Shown: positions 18,559 to 28,658, numbered from the stretch's first letter. The stretch is 64,000 nt of DNA from Sulfobacillus benefaciens (GCA_003023725.1 PXYT01000004.1:62001-126000); one strand, 5' to 3'. Notes: generated from the sequence alone by a model not told the origin. Numbers and translations: made by a program.

Positions 18559-19146
18559 ATGCTAGTGGAAGAAGCTATCTTAGGGCGCCGGAGCGTGAAG
18601 GTGTTCGACTCCCGCCCGGTTCCCCGGAGTCTCATCGAGCAGTGCCTGTCACTGGCCATCTGGGCGCCAAATCATAAATTGACCGAGCCCTGGCGTTTCA
18701 GTGTCGTCACCGGAGAGGCACGGGCAGAGCTATCCCATCGGGTTCATCAGGACCTCAAGGCTAGTGATCCTCCCATATCGTGGGCTGTGCTTGAGGCAGC
18801 CAGCCTCAAGCACCATCGAAAAATCCACAGTGCTCCCGTTATCATTGTGGTCTATGCTCTTCAAGATGACGATTCGCTCCGTTCGCGGGAAAATTATGCC
18901 GCCACGGCCGCGGCCATAGAAAATCTGTTGCTGGCGGCGCACTCCTTGGAACTTGGTGCCATCTGGCGAACCGGCTCCATTTTCGAAGGCAGACATGTCA
19001 GGGAATTTTTACACAGTCCCCCGCGAAGCCTATTCGTAGGAGCCGTCTATCTCGGATATTCCGCCCAGCGTGATACGCCTCGCCGCCGCACCGAAGCTCA
19101 AAGTCACACGTACTGGGTACCTGTGAGTGACACTGCTCCCGATTGA
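18559..19146 (+). CDS. Nitroreductase-family flavoprotein
   Basis: 195 residues. The N-terminal VEEAILGRRSVKVFDSRPVP is the FMN-phosphate binding RRSxxxF motif of the family, followed by LSLAIWAPNHKLTEPWRF and the mid region AATAAAIENLLLAAHSLELG, then IWRTG. Such enzymes are NAD(P)H-dependent FMN oxidoreductases acting on nitro compounds, quinones or other electron acceptors. The ATG at 18559 follows AAGGAG by 12 bases; a GTG at 18565 is an alternative start. Separate from the importer by 74 bases, possibly in the same transcript. Confidence 0.9.
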   Translation: MLVEEAILGRRSVKVFDSRPVPRSLIEQCLSLAIWAPNHKLTEPWRFSVVTGEARAELSHRVHQDLKASDPPISWAVLEAASLKHHRKIHSAPVIIVVYALQDDDSLRSRENYAATAAAIENLLLAAHSLELGAIWRTGSIFEGRHVREFLHSPPRSLFVGAVYLGYSAQRDTPRRRTEAQSHTYWVPVSDTAPD

Positions 19147-19514
19147 TTCTTGAAAGATCTAAAACGCCCCAAGAATCAAATTCTTGTCGCAGCGGCGCTC
19201 AGCCAATTCGTATCACCCATGCCTATGGCATAGACCAAAACAGAGATAGTGAACACCGCTCCCTCTCTTTCGGTCTATGTTTTTTATATTCTTCCTTGGA
19301 TGCCGTTAACCCTTCATTATGGCTTGAAACATCATTCATTGGCTTCGGAAAAAGTTCAGGAGTTCTTCAGCCGAAGCCCGTAGTGGAAATTCCCGGGAAA
19401 GAGTACTCTTTAAGAGACGTCATCCTCCAAAGTTAAGGCGTCCAACTTCGATGCAGATGATATAGATCCTAACAATATATGTTCATAACTTACGGGAACT
19501 TACGGGGTGAAGCC
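19147..19514. other. Gap upstream of the export operon
   Basis: No gene supported. GGGGTG at 19504-19509 is the likely ribosome binding site of the adaptor gene. Confidence 0.5.
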
Positions 19515-21005
19515 ATGATTCAGCAACCCGCGTCCGGACGCGTGATCCGACGCAAGATACCGTATCCGCGCGTATTTTTGTTGGGCGGCGGAACGATTCT
19601 CATTTTAGCAGCTCTCACGTATTACGTCATCCGCGGCAGCCAACCCCCGGCACCGGCCAAATATTTAAGCGCGCCGGTGCGGATTGGATCGTTGTCGGAG
19701 ACCGATTCGGCCACCGGGGAAGTGGTGCCGGGCAATACCTTTACTGTGTCTACCCCCGCCAATGCCACCTTGCAGCAACTCAATGTCCACTATGGTCAGC
19801 AAGTGGCGTCTGGCACCGTTCTGGCAACTTTCAGCGACCCCGCTTTGGCCAGTGAAGTGGCCTCGCAAGAGGCGACGGTGCTCAATGATCAAAATCAGGT
19901 CAGCGAGCTGGCGTCGCCAATTTATACCGCATCCCAGCAGGCGGCTTTGGCTCAGCTTCGGGACAATTTAAGCCAGGCTCAGGCGCAATGGACGGCGGAC
20001 AAATCCGCCGGGACCGTCATGGCTCCGACTACGGGAACCCTCAGCCAAATTCTCCCTGTGGGCAGCATCGTTAACCAAGGACAGACGGTGGCCACCATAT
20101 CCGGGAAAAACATTCCTGCTCCCCTCTCCGGCACGGTGCAAAGCGTCAACGCCGAAACCGGAGCGTTCGTCCACGCCGCCTCCCCTCTTCTCGTTCTCTC
20201 ATCGCCTCAGTTGACAGCCAAAGTACTGGGTGACGAAAGTCAGATCGCCAATATCCAGTCACAGTTGGACAAAGCTGAACTCCAGGACAGCCCCGCGCAA
20301 CTGTCCACCCAACTGGCGCAAGCCAGAGCCCAATTGCAGAGAAACCAAGAAACCCTGACCCAAGAACAGCAGGCACTGGCGGGATTGACCGTCAAAGCGC
20401 CGTTTTCGGGACAAATCGTCTCTCTCAACACCTCATCGGGCACGGGTAAATTACTCACTCTCGACAGCGCTTCCTTGATGGTCAGTGTTCCCATCCCCGA
20501 AACCCAGATTAATGCGATCCACACCAACCAAAGGGTAGCCGTGTCCTTGCCCGCCCTGCCGGGCCAGGCGACCACGGGCCAGGTTCAAACCATTGCCCCC
20601 GTGGGCACTTACAGCAATGGGGTGTCGACCTATCCGGTTAGCATCGCTCTGAGTGACCCGGCGGGGATTCGTTACGGCATGACGGCTCAGGTCTCCATCG
20701 TCGTTAAAAGCGTGCAGCACGCCATGTTGGTGCCTTTGGCCGCCATTCACAGCAAAGGCTCCCATAATTTTGTACAGACGCTGGGACCAAATAATCAACT
20801 CACGCGAGTCCCTGTTCACATCATATTGGAAAACGCCACTCAGGCCGCAGTTAAATCGCGAAAGCTCTCGCCCTCCAGTCATGTCGTTACGGCCACCCTC
20901 ACTTCCACCAGCGGCAAACTTCACTTAAAGGCCAAAGGGCGAGCCCTTCATCACAAGGGCCCTAAGGGCAAAAAAGGCGGGAAAGGCGGAAAAGGCGGGC
21001 TATGA
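19515..21005 (+). CDS. Membrane-fusion (adaptor) protein of a MacAB-like exporter
   Basis: 496 residues from ATG 19515. One N-terminal membrane helix (VFLLGGGTILILAALTYYVI), then the biotinyl-lipoyl half-motif around VSTPANATLQQLNVHYGQQV, a coiled-coil hairpin rich in Gln/Ala (~residues 100-290, e.g. QLSTQLAQARAQLQRNQE), the returning lipoyl half (GLTVKAPFSGQIVSLN), and a beta-barrel domain (VAVSLPALPGQATTGQV). The extreme C-terminus is a Lys/Gly tail, [16 protein letters not shown], not usual in the family. It couples to the ATPase/permease encoded next (four-base overlap), exporting peptides, lipids or drugs across a single membrane. Confidence 0.9.
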   Translation: MIQQPASGRVIRRKIPYPRVFLLGGGTILILAALTYYVIRGSQPPAPAKYLSAPVRIGSLSETDSATGEVVPGNTFTVSTPANATLQQLNVHYGQQVASGTVLATFSDPALASEVASQEATVLNDQNQVSELASPIYTASQQAALAQLRDNLSQAQAQWTADKSAGTVMAPTTGTLSQILPVGSIVNQGQTVATISGKNIPAPLSGTVQSVNAETGAFVHAASPLLVLSSPQLTAKVLGDESQIANIQSQLDKAELQDSPAQLSTQLAQARAQLQRNQETLTQEQQALAGLTVKAPFSGQIVSLNTSSGTGKLLTLDSASLMVSVPIPETQINAIHTNQRVAVSLPALPGQATTGQVQTIAPVGTYSNGVSTYPVSIALSDPAGIRYGMTAQVSIVVKSVQHAMLVPLAAIHSKGSHNFVQTLGPNNQLTRVPVHIILENATQAAVKSRKLSPSSHVVTATLTSTSGKLHLKAKGRALHHKGPKGKKGGKGGKGGL

Positions 21006-21691
21006 TCCAGATCACCAACGTGATTAAAGACTATACCCTGGCCTCACAGGTTTACCGGGTCTTAAACGGCATTACCTTTACCATTCCGGAAGGCATGCTG
21101 GCAGCCATTGTGGGACCATCCGGTTCGGGAAAAACCACATTACTTAATATCCTGGGAGGTCTTGATAGTCCCACCGCCGGGGAATATCTCTTAAATGGCC
21201 GGGATGTCAGTCATTTCGATCCGGATGAGTGGGCTCATGAACGGAATCATACCATTGGATTCGTCTTTCAGTCGTTCCAACTCATCCCGTCTCTGTCAGC
21301 GCGCGACAACGTCGCCCTGCCCTTAGTTTACCGAGGGGTTCCGGCACGCATCCGGCGCATTCAGGCCGACGAAGGACTGGAACGGGTTGGCCTTGGGCAC
21401 CGCAAGCATCATCGCCCCGCTCAGCTGTCCGGAGGACAGCAGCAACGCGTGGCCATCGCCCGGGCACTCGTGGGAGATCCTCCCGTGCTTCTGGCCGATG
21501 AACCCACAGGCAATCTGGATCATGCCACGGGACTCGAAATTTTGGAAATTCTGCGCCAGTTGAGCGAGCAGGGTAAAACCGTCGTGATTGTGACGCATAG
21601 TGCGGAAGTTGCGCAGGTGTGCCGGCAGGTTATTGAGGTTCAAGACGGACATATCGTCACCAACACCCTGGAAATGGAGCAGAAGGTATGA
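21002..21691 (+). CDS. ABC exporter ATPase, MacB/LolD type
   Basis: 229 residues. Walker [11 protein letters not shown]-loop [12 protein letters not shown], signature [15 protein letters not shown], Walker [13 protein letters not shown] and switch His VTHSAEVA are all present. The order and the size are typical for the free-standing ATPase of MacAB/LolCDE-like mechanotransmission transporters. Start and stop overlap its neighbours by four bases on each side, so adaptor, ATPase and permease form one coupled operon. Confidence 0.95.
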   Translation: MIQITNVIKDYTLASQVYRVLNGITFTIPEGMLAAIVGPSGSGKTTLLNILGGLDSPTAGEYLLNGRDVSHFDPDEWAHERNHTIGFVFQSFQLIPSLSARDNVALPLVYRGVPARIRRIQADEGLERVGLGHRKHHRPAQLSGGQQQRVAIARALVGDPPVLLADEPTGNLDHATGLEILEILRQLSEQGKTVVIVTHSAEVAQVCRQVIEVQDGHIVTNTLEMEQKV

Positions 21692-22854
21692 CGTGGAGCG
21701 ACGGCTTTAGTCTGGCTTTTCACGGAATGATCAGCAACAAACTGCGTGCGGTTCTAACTATGCTCGGCGTCATTATTGGCGTGGCGGCGGTCATTGTGTT
21801 GGTGGCCATCGGCCAAGGCGCCGCCTCCATCGTCTCTTCGCGGATAGAAACCTTGGGCACCAACGTGATCTTCGTATCTCCAGCCGCAGGGACCCCGTTT
21901 CCTATGTCGGAAACCGGAATCATCGCGCATGCTCTGCCTTTTTCTGTGCAAGTGGTGCCGGAAATGAATACCGGGGGCAAAGTGTCTACACTGAGTACCG
22001 AAGGGACTGCCCAGATTGCCGGGACAACGTCATCGTATTTGCGTCTTGGAGGGATTTCCGTTGCAGCCGGACACTTTATCACGCCGCAGGAAGTGTCTTC
22101 CGCTCAACATGTTGCCGTCCTGGGAGCGAATCAGGCATTGAATTTATTTGGTGGCCAAAACCCTGTGGGGTCCTCCATCATGATAATGGGACAGCAATTT
22201 CAAGTGATTGGAGCCTTGAATGCCGTGGGTCAGGGGCCCGGAGCCAGCCAGGACAATGAGATTTTCATCCCGATTACCTCGGCCCAGCCTCTATTCGGCA
22301 CCACTCAGCTCAGCCAGATGATTGTAAAGACATCGAGTCCCAGCCAGGCCAATCTGGCCGCCGACTACTTGACCAATCTCTATACTAACGAATTGGGATC
22401 ATCCAGTGCCGTCAATGTCGCCTCGGAGGATCAAGTCCTGCAAACCCTGCAGGCTACGCGGGCAACATTTACCAATCTTCTGGCAGGAACTGCCGCCATT
22501 GCTCTTGTCGTCGGAGGCATCGGCATTATGAACATTATGCTGGTATCCGTCACCGAACGCACCCGGGAGATCGGCATCCGGCGGGCGTTGGGGGCAACGC
22601 GCGAGGACATTCTCCTGCAATTTTTGTTGGAATCCATGATCATGAGTCTTTCGGGCGGACTGATTGGAGTGGTGGCGGGACTCGGAATCATGAACTTGAT
22701 TCCCTTAATCCTCAAAACCCCCGCCGTATTCTCTCCCAGTGCCCTTATCCTCGCTTTTGTTTTTAGTACCGCGGTCGGCTTGATCTTTGGACTCTATCCG
22801 GCTATTAAAGCCTCAGGACTGGATCCGATTCACGCATTGCGCTACGACGGCTAA
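21688..22854 (+). CDS. ABC exporter permease, MacB-type with periplasmic core domain
   Basis: 388 residues. One helix near the N-terminus (LTMLGVIIGVAAVIVLVAIG), a large extracytoplasmic MacB core domain (~residues 45-255, IETLGTNVIFVSPAAG to the middle), then three C-terminal helices beginning at AAIALVVGGIGIMNIMLVSV and the conserved cytoplasmic TERTREIGIRRALGAT loop that contacts the ATPase. Works with the preceding two gene products in export. Confidence 0.94.
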   Translation: MTWSDGFSLAFHGMISNKLRAVLTMLGVIIGVAAVIVLVAIGQGAASIVSSRIETLGTNVIFVSPAAGTPFPMSETGIIAHALPFSVQVVPEMNTGGKVSTLSTEGTAQIAGTTSSYLRLGGISVAAGHFITPQEVSSAQHVAVLGANQALNLFGGQNPVGSSIMIMGQQFQVIGALNAVGQGPGASQDNEIFIPITSAQPLFGTTQLSQMIVKTSSPSQANLAADYLTNLYTNELGSSSAVNVASEDQVLQTLQATRATFTNLLAGTAAIALVVGGIGIMNIMLVSVTERTREIGIRRALGATREDILLQFLLESMIMSLSGGLIGVVAGLGIMNLIPLILKTPAVFSPSALILAFVFSTAVGLIFGLYPAIKASGLDPIHALRYDG

Positions 22855-22988
22855 ATTGTTGGCAAATTCAACCGAATTTCAGCCGGATTTCAGGTGTTGT
22901 TCAGATTGAACTGCTAGGATATCCATGCTTCCATACAGCATTTAATTTACGGGATTACATTCGACTTCAACAAGGAGGACATACCGAG

Positions 22989-23975
22989 ATGAAACCACCA
23001 CTCAAAAGCACTGTGTTTGCCGTCTCCTCGTCTTTTCTCGCGCTGGGAGCCGGTGCTCTCATTTACAGCCATACCCTTCCCACGGCCATCCCCTATTCGG
23101 CATCATCCCAGCAACCGACTCAGGCTCCGAAGACGCACTCATTTTACCGTGGCCATATCGAGAGTGTGAGCAGCACAGGGGTCACGATTACTCGAACCAT
23201 CGACAAAACCCAGAACACCCAGGTCCTACCGCTAAACCAGATTACCGTACGAGCCGGCTGGACCACCCTTTCCTCCCACATGCTGGTTCCGGGAGAAGTT
23301 GTCAGTGTGAATGAAACTCACGGTTCTTCCTGGGTCTTGTCCCTGCATCCCGTGGCCCAAGGGAAGTTACGCCTTAACAACGGCTCGTGGATGATACACA
23401 AGAGAGTGATCGGTGGCAGTCCTGTCATGGAAGGTGCCAGCCAAATGACCGCGGGAGTTCCCGTTGCCGTTTATGGTACCCGCAACGGAAATCAAATCGC
23501 CGCCTTGGTCGTGCAGGTGCGACCGAAAATGGTGGCCGGCACCGTCACGCAAAATGCCTCGGGCCGTATGACCGTGAATACCAAGAAGGCGGGCCAATTA
23601 CAATATACGTATTCCGGCGCACTCAATTCCGCCCAATTGGGCAAAATTCCGGTCGGGCACAAAGTGCTGGTCGGAACTAATCCCCTTACCCATCAAGTAC
23701 TTTTTGCCCGGGCTATTCGGCACACTCATTGGGGCAAGATTGCCAAGACCCTCACTCACAACGTCTATGGTCAGCTGACACAATCTTCCTCCACGTCTCT
23801 TACCATTCAAGGGAAATGGGGAAGTCAGCAGGTCCATCTCAACATCCGCCGGGTCAAGGTGATTTGGAACAAACACCCGCACACCTCTGCCTCGCAAGTT
23901 CCCGCCGGCTCCCGGGTGATGCTCCATGAGTTCCATAACCGGTGGATTTTGCATGTTATGCCGACTCACCAATAA
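22989..23975 (+). CDS. Secreted/anchored protein with DUF5666-like repeats
   Basis: 328 residues. An N-terminal signal anchor (TVFAVSSSFLALGAGALIYS) is followed by repeated small beta modules that each start with G-x-I/V/L-x-x-x-S/A: GHIESVSSTGVTITR, GTVTQNASGRMTVNTK and GQLTQSSSTSLTIQGKW. These resemble the DUF5666 pattern of small OB-like repeats of unknown function. AGGAGG sits 8 to 13 bases upstream of the ATG. Placed 134 bases after the exporter permease, and followed by a lipoprotein with one such module, so it may serve with the exporter at the cell surface. No enzyme motif seen. Confidence 0.7.
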   Translation: MKPPLKSTVFAVSSSFLALGAGALIYSHTLPTAIPYSASSQQPTQAPKTHSFYRGHIESVSSTGVTITRTIDKTQNTQVLPLNQITVRAGWTTLSSHMLVPGEVVSVNETHGSSWVLSLHPVAQGKLRLNNGSWMIHKRVIGGSPVMEGASQMTAGVPVAVYGTRNGNQIAALVVQVRPKMVAGTVTQNASGRMTVNTKKAGQLQYTYSGALNSAQLGKIPVGHKVLVGTNPLTHQVLFARAIRHTHWGKIAKTLTHNVYGQLTQSSSTSLTIQGKWGSQQVHLNIRRVKVIWNKHPHTSASQVPAGSRVMLHEFHNRWILHVMPTHQ

Positions 23976-24053
23976 TTTTCGGGCCAGTCTCTCTGTTTGT
24001 AAAGTCTGCGAGAATCGCCCCCAGAAGCTGAGAAAGGTGGTTTACGCACCGTT

Positions 24054-24431
24054 ATGGTTGCCTTTTCCCTCTCGTTTAAACGATCGGTCTTAATCGCTGC
24101 ACTGGCCCTGTCTATAACGGGATGCGGTGCGGCTCAGGCAAGCCGTCCCGCACCTCCGGCTTCTTCTTCGGCGACGGCCACTCACACGAAAAAAACTCAT
24201 AAAAGCAAAGGAATTCATGTCAAAGGCGCAGTCACCTCAATATCGGCTTCGAAACTCATCGTGAAGACCAAAACGGGCACCGTATTCACCTTCACTTTAT
24301 CCTCCCATACCAAGTATCGGGAGAAGAAAAAACCGATTAATTCCGCTCAGATCAAGACCGGCGAAACGGTCGCCGTTGCGGCCAGACACCGAAAATCGTC
24401 CCTCGTTGCCCGCGTTGTTCGCTTGCTGTAG
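24054..24431 (+). CDS. Small lipoprotein with one DUF5666-like module
   Basis: 125 residues. Signal peptide SVLIAALALSITGC with lipobox ITGC predicts lipid anchoring. A Ser/Thr/Lys-rich linker leads into GAVTSISASKLIVKTKTG, the same module type as in the preceding gene. The ribosome binding site is weak (AAAGGTGG, 15 bases away), so the exact start is uncertain. A strong hairpin terminator follows at 24459-24505. A decayed copy of its 3' half lies 0.4 kb downstream. Confidence 0.72.
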   Translation: MVAFSLSFKRSVLIAALALSITGCGAAQASRPAPPASSSATATHTKKTHKSKGIHVKGAVTSISASKLIVKTKTGTVFTFTLSSHTKYREKKKPINSAQIKTGETVAVAARHRKSSLVARVVRLL

Positions 24432-24458
24432 ACAACGGTTGGGAACACCCCTTTTCCC

Positions 24459-24505
24459 AAACGGAAAGAGAGCTTGCGCCACACTAAGCGGTTCTCTTTC
24501 CGTTT
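24459..24505 (+). terminator. Hairpin terminator after the lipoprotein gene
   Basis: AAACGGAAAGAGA (24459-24471) pairs perfectly over 13 bases with TCTCTTTCCGTTT (24493-24505), with a 21-base loop. The T-run is inside the second arm, so it would also work in the other direction. Confidence 0.7.
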
Positions 24506-24726
24506 ATGAGGATAACCCCCCTAAGATCTAAGAGGCTGGGTAGGGCCCACGAAGACTAATAAAGACGGTATGGAAGCCAGGAACCCGGTGCACTTACCCG
24601 CCCCCATCCCGCCTCCCGGCTACTGCACCACACTGCCTCCCTAAATTTTATCCAGGTAATAGTCATTAGAGGTTGATTTATTTTGGAAATTTTGTGGGGA
24701 AGTGCCCTTTCGGCGACAAAGCCCCT

Positions 24727-24880
24727 AGCTCTTCCCATGTGCCGAAGATGGGGAGAAGAAAAAGCGTTTCGAGCCACTCAGATCAAAACCAGAGACGGTC
24801 ACCAGCCGCGTACCCAAAAATCGTCCCGAATTGACCCAATGGTTTGTCCCTGTAGACAACGGTTGGACACAGCCCTGCGG
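24727..24880 (+). repeat. Decayed tandem copy of the lipoprotein gene 3' end
   Basis: Aligns with 24295-24455. Matching blocks include GGGAGAAGAAAAA, CTCAGATCAAAACCAGAGACGG against CTCAGATCAAGACCGGCGAAACGG, AAAATCGTCCC, and the block spanning the old stop codon, CTGTAGACAACGGTTGG, identical in both. An internal gap of about seven bases destroys the frame. A past duplication of at least the 3' half followed by drift is the simplest reading. Confidence 0.75.
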
Positions 24881-25013
24881 GAACTCCCACAAAAAGAATG
24901 GCGCAGGCCGGGCAGCACCAGGAAGACGGGGCGCCTGAAACCAGGAGTCTTTCATTCTTTCCACCATCTCGTCTGAGATCCGCGAAACACACGGATCGAA
25001 AATCCCCCGTGAT

Positions 25014-25044
25014 TTAAAGAAAGCCGACGACACTCCGTTATAAT
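25014..25044 (+). promoter_or_regulatory. Probable glnA promoter
   Basis: A perfect -10 TATAAT at 25039-25044 with a weak -35 (TTAAAG, 25014-25019, 19-base spacing). This gives a start near 25051 and a leader of about 100 bases before glnA. No clear GlnR-type palindrome was seen. Confidence 0.5.
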
Positions 25045-25151
25045 ACAGGTGATGGGGGTTAGCTCTTGTGCTCAAAGACGGGGGAAAATGACCCCGGGTG
25101 TCCGGATGCCATGCTAAGGCCCATAAATGTACGGCCACACGAGGAGGATGT

Positions 25152-26480
25152 ATGGGACTGACCAAAACTGATGTGTTAGAGAAGGCAGAAGCTCTCAATG
25201 TCAAATTTGTGCGTTTACAATTCACCGATATTTTGGGCGTCGTGAAAAATGTGGCGATTCCTCTCCACGCCTTGGAAGCTGCCTTGGACGGAAAAATTAT
25301 GTTTGACGGGTCGTCGATTGAAGGGTTTGTCCGTATAGAAGAGTCGGACATGCATTTGCACCCGGACCCCGATACCTTTGCCATTTTTCCCTGGAGCAGT
25401 CCAGAAGGAATGACAGCCCGCCTAATGTGCGATATTAAACATCCAGACGGCGCACCGTTTGCCGGCGACCCCAGAACCACACTCAAACGCGTTCTGGCGG
25501 AGGCGCGTGAGATGGGTTATGACATTACGGTCGGACCCGAACCGGAATTCTTTCTCTTTGAGCGTGATCTAGAAGGGAAAGCTACTAATCGAACTGTTGA
25601 TCAAGCTGGCTATTTTGATCTTTCTCCCGTCGATTTGGGAGAAGATGTGCGCCGCGATATCGTCTTAACCCTGGAACAAATGGGTATGAGCATTGAAGCG
25701 ACCCACCATGAAGTCTCTCCCGGACAACATGAAATTGACTTGGGGTATGCTGACGCCCTCAGGACCGCGGACAATATTGTAACCTTCCGTTTCGTCGCCC
25801 GCACAGTGGCCTTGCAGCGCAATTTTCACGCCACATTCATGCCTAAACCCCTGCAGGGGGTTAATGGATCGGGTTTGCATCTGCATCAGGCTCTGTTTAA
25901 AGACAATGTCAATGCCTTCCAGGATCCCAAACATCCTGATGGTATAAGCAAAACCGGACTGCGTTATATTGCCGGCCTCATCGAGCATGCCAAGGCCTTT
26001 ACCGCCGTAACCAACCCCTTGGTGAACAGCTACAAACGCCTCGTTCCCGGATTCGAAGCACCAGTGTATATTGCATGGTCCATGGGCAACCGGAGCCCGA
26101 TGATTCGGGTACCCCAGGCCCGGGCGGAAGCCACGCGCATTGAACTGCGTTCTCCCGATCCCGCCTGCAACCCGTATCTGGCTTTAGCCGTTACCATTAA
26201 GGCGGGCCTCGATGGCATCCGTCATAAGCTCGATGCTCCGGCTCCCGTCAGCCGCAATATTTACCGAATGCATGAACATGAACGCCGTGAGTACGGCATC
26301 GAAAATCTTCCTGAGGATCTGGCCGAAGCCCTAAATTATTTCGAAAGAGATACCGTCATGCGTGAGGCACTGGGCGAACACATTTTTTCTCGGTTTTTGG
26401 AAGCCAAACGAATTGAATGGGAAATCTACCGTCAACAGGTTCATGATTGGGAAATCGACCAATATCTGACCGTCTACTAA
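25152..26480 (+). CDS. glnA: Glutamine synthetase type I (alpha class)
   Basis: 442 residues. MFDGSSIEGF (~50-59), PEPEFFLF, the GSGLHLHQAL and NRSPMIRVP motifs, and NPYLALAV make a complete GSI active site. ATP-dependent ammonia addition to glutamate. The segment NIYRMHEHERREYGIENLP lacks the adenylylated Tyr motif of beta-class enzymes, and Arg in GFVRIEESDM corresponds to the residue that gives Bacillus GS its feedback sensitivity, so regulation is more likely by feedback and a GlnR-type factor than by adenylylation. GAGGAGG lies four bases upstream of the ATG at 25152; the longer frame from 25098 is discarded. Confidence 0.97.
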   Translation: MGLTKTDVLEKAEALNVKFVRLQFTDILGVVKNVAIPLHALEAALDGKIMFDGSSIEGFVRIEESDMHLHPDPDTFAIFPWSSPEGMTARLMCDIKHPDGAPFAGDPRTTLKRVLAEAREMGYDITVGPEPEFFLFERDLEGKATNRTVDQAGYFDLSPVDLGEDVRRDIVLTLEQMGMSIEATHHEVSPGQHEIDLGYADALRTADNIVTFRFVARTVALQRNFHATFMPKPLQGVNGSGLHLHQALFKDNVNAFQDPKHPDGISKTGLRYIAGLIEHAKAFTAVTNPLVNSYKRLVPGFEAPVYIAWSMGNRSPMIRVPQARAEATRIELRSPDPACNPYLALAVTIKAGLDGIRHKLDAPAPVSRNIYRMHEHERREYGIENLPEDLAEALNYFERDTVMREALGEHIFSRFLEAKRIEWEIYRQQVHDWEIDQYLTVY

Positions 26481-26500
26481 CCAGCACACCTTTTTCTTAC

Positions 26501-26533
26501 GGAACACGGCAGGTTTCACCCTTGCCGTGTTCC
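26501..26533. terminator. Inverted repeat after glnA
   Basis: GGAACACGGCA (26501-26511) and TGCCGTGTTCC (26523-26533) are perfectly complementary. No T-run follows on the plus strand, so termination strength is uncertain. Confidence 0.5.
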
Positions 26534-27484
26534 GGTGCACACTCGTACCGGAATATCCCGTGTCACAAGGTATTTCCTGGTCTCAAAGATACGTCAAAGT
26601 TGGCGAGACGGGGACGAATGCACCAAGAAATTTTGATGAGCATGCCAGGCAGGTCATTGTGGGTGCCCCAGGGACAGCAGGCCCCTGGGGGAAGCATCCT
26701 GAAGGAACCATGGTGCTCGAATGAGGGGACGCTGTGAGCGGGTGTCAACTATCCTCGCACGGTGTCGTCGACCACAAACGGGGGCCCCCTATGATCCAAG
26801 TTGGGGATATTACGGTGGTGGCACTGCCTCCATGCATCGTACGTTCCACACGGGTTGTCGCTGATTCGCCCAATAATGCGTTCTAATGGCAGCATACAAT
26901 CACGGATCCACCCGCTTCGTGTCTACGGACGCTTTGCCGTACCAGAATTTGCACACCCGCTCAACAACCAAGCATTTCAGCTGATCAATCTCTTCTGCCA
27001 CAGTCATCTCCTCGGAACTATCGGCTGCATGTTGTCCAGCTTCTCTGGCCCTTCGGCATAGTCATGAAGAAGCAAACGAGAGCCAATCCGCCACAGATCA
27101 ATACGACTAGAGGGTTTATCGATCTGGCACCGGAGGGGAAGATTCTCGAGTTTGAGGGCGAAGAAGGCGTCATAGACGGAGGGCTGGTTTTTCTTGACTT
27201 CCATCAGCCGAAGTCGGGAGAGCATCCACCCCAACGATGGCTTCTGGAATGTCCACAGGACCCCGCAGTTCCTCTTCGTCGGAGAACTTCATCTGATTTC
27301 TCCTCCCGCCACCTATCCGATGATCTATCCCTCCTCCCTCGTGCAAAATGTCCCCGTACTGATGAACGGAAGAGAACTCTTTGCAGCGGGATGCGGAGAG
27401 GATTTTGCAGGGGCGGCAATCGCCCGATCCACCAAGGCCTCTTCGGTGAGCCATGTGATGAGGACGGTATCGAGCTTCTTGGCA

Positions 27485-28000
27485 TCAACTGGCGGCAATG
27501 TCCGCCGGGTCGTCGGTTCGCCAGGAATCCGGAAGGTTCTCCGCCACTGGCGACATCCCCAACCGAGCCCGTTGGTCGGGCTGTAAATCCTGACTCCAGT
27601 CAATAATCGCAATAAATCTCTGGCTGCCCGCTGCCATCGCGGCAACACATTTCAGCAAGTCGGCCGCCAGCGTACGAAACCCCTTGTCATGATGCATAGC
27701 CTTCAGAGTCTGCTGACGAAGCTGTCCCATCTGGTGAACTGAGCGCACATGGAGACATTGGATCCAATTCTCCATCGGTTTTCTATTTACGGTGGCAATA
27801 TCTGTATGTCCATTCGAACTACCATACGGCGCAGACATATCAACCGCATTGTCAACGGGGTGCTGGATAACAGATTTCACAACTTTTCCGTGATCTTGCC
27901 CCCGGCTTTTACCACCTGACCCGAAGCCCGTCGTATAAAAACTCTTTTGTGGCTTTCTGTGCCCATTTCTCTTCGCATAGGTTTTCCCATTTGGGATCAT
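27485..28000 (-). pseudogene. Probable ISL3-family transposase relic
   Basis: This frame contains NAVDMSAPYGSS, which resembles the central MDMSPAF catalytic strand of ISL3 transposases, and SQDLQPDQRARL, which resembles the NPENLTxxQRxRL segment found downstream of it in that family, at about the expected spacing. The intervening sequence is diverged and the expected catalytic surroundings are damaged. Neither a start with ribosome binding site nor terminal repeats were found, so this is a fragment. Assignment from motif memory only. Confidence 0.42.
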
Positions 28001-28150
28001 GCTGGGAGAAGAGTGAATCCGGATTCCGTAAAAGTTTCAGTATGCTGACAATTTTGGGCTCGTCCCACAATTGATCTATAATACCAAAACGACGGGCGGT
28101 TCTTGGATGACACTTTCCGTGATGATTAAGAACGAACAGGGGAGGCTGAT

Positions 28151-28658
28151 GTGGTGTTTGCATCAGGATTGGTCGAATCACCCTTGGTGCCTATCGCCAT
28201 TGGAGTTCTTGGTCTGGGAATCGGTAATTTTGTTGGAAAATGGCGAACGTTATTCGGCACTCCCAAGCATTCCCCTGGCAGCAGCCGAACTTGGCCCGTT
28301 TGGGGCACTGGGATGGAAGGCTTCACACAGTTGGTCACCGGATGTGATCTCATGGTGAGCCTCAGTTCGGTAAGATGGCGTTGGCATGAAGGGGACAATG
28401 ACGAATCGGATGGGAACGTGGCCTTGGCTTTTCTTGCTATCCCCATTCTTCGCTTTCATCCGTGGTGCCGTCGGAGATATCCCTGTCAAGATATTGTTGG
28501 TCTTTCTCGCCGCGACTTATCTTTTGGAGATCTCCAATCGTCCCGGAGGATGGGCAGCCAGATTCCGAGCTACTGTTTTCGTGCGATCTTCCACGGGAAT
28601 CCGGCTGATGAACCTAACCCACGGCCTTGCGATGAATGCGGCCCTCTCCCGGCATTAG
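28151..28658 (+). pseudogene. Broken membrane-protein gene, family not recognised
   Basis: One frame (from 28151) reads VESPLVPIAIGVLGLGIGNF and continues with RTLFGTPKHSPGSS and GMEGFTQLVTG; after about 28390 the hydrophobic reading moves to another frame (WPWLFLLSPFFAFI, KILLVFLAATYLL; 28386-28658). Two hydrophobic stretches in different frames that line up end to end suggest a frameshifted membrane protein. I cannot name the family. Confidence 0.4.

Larger units (their letters stand above)
24506..25151. other. Gap upstream of glnA holding a decayed duplicate
   Basis: No intact gene. It contains the decayed copy at 24727-24880 and the glnA promoter region. Confidence 0.6.

Noticed and set aside
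27064-27606. 180-codon plus-strand frame
   Set aside because: No ribosome binding site, composition irregular, and overlaps the transposase relic region on the other strand.
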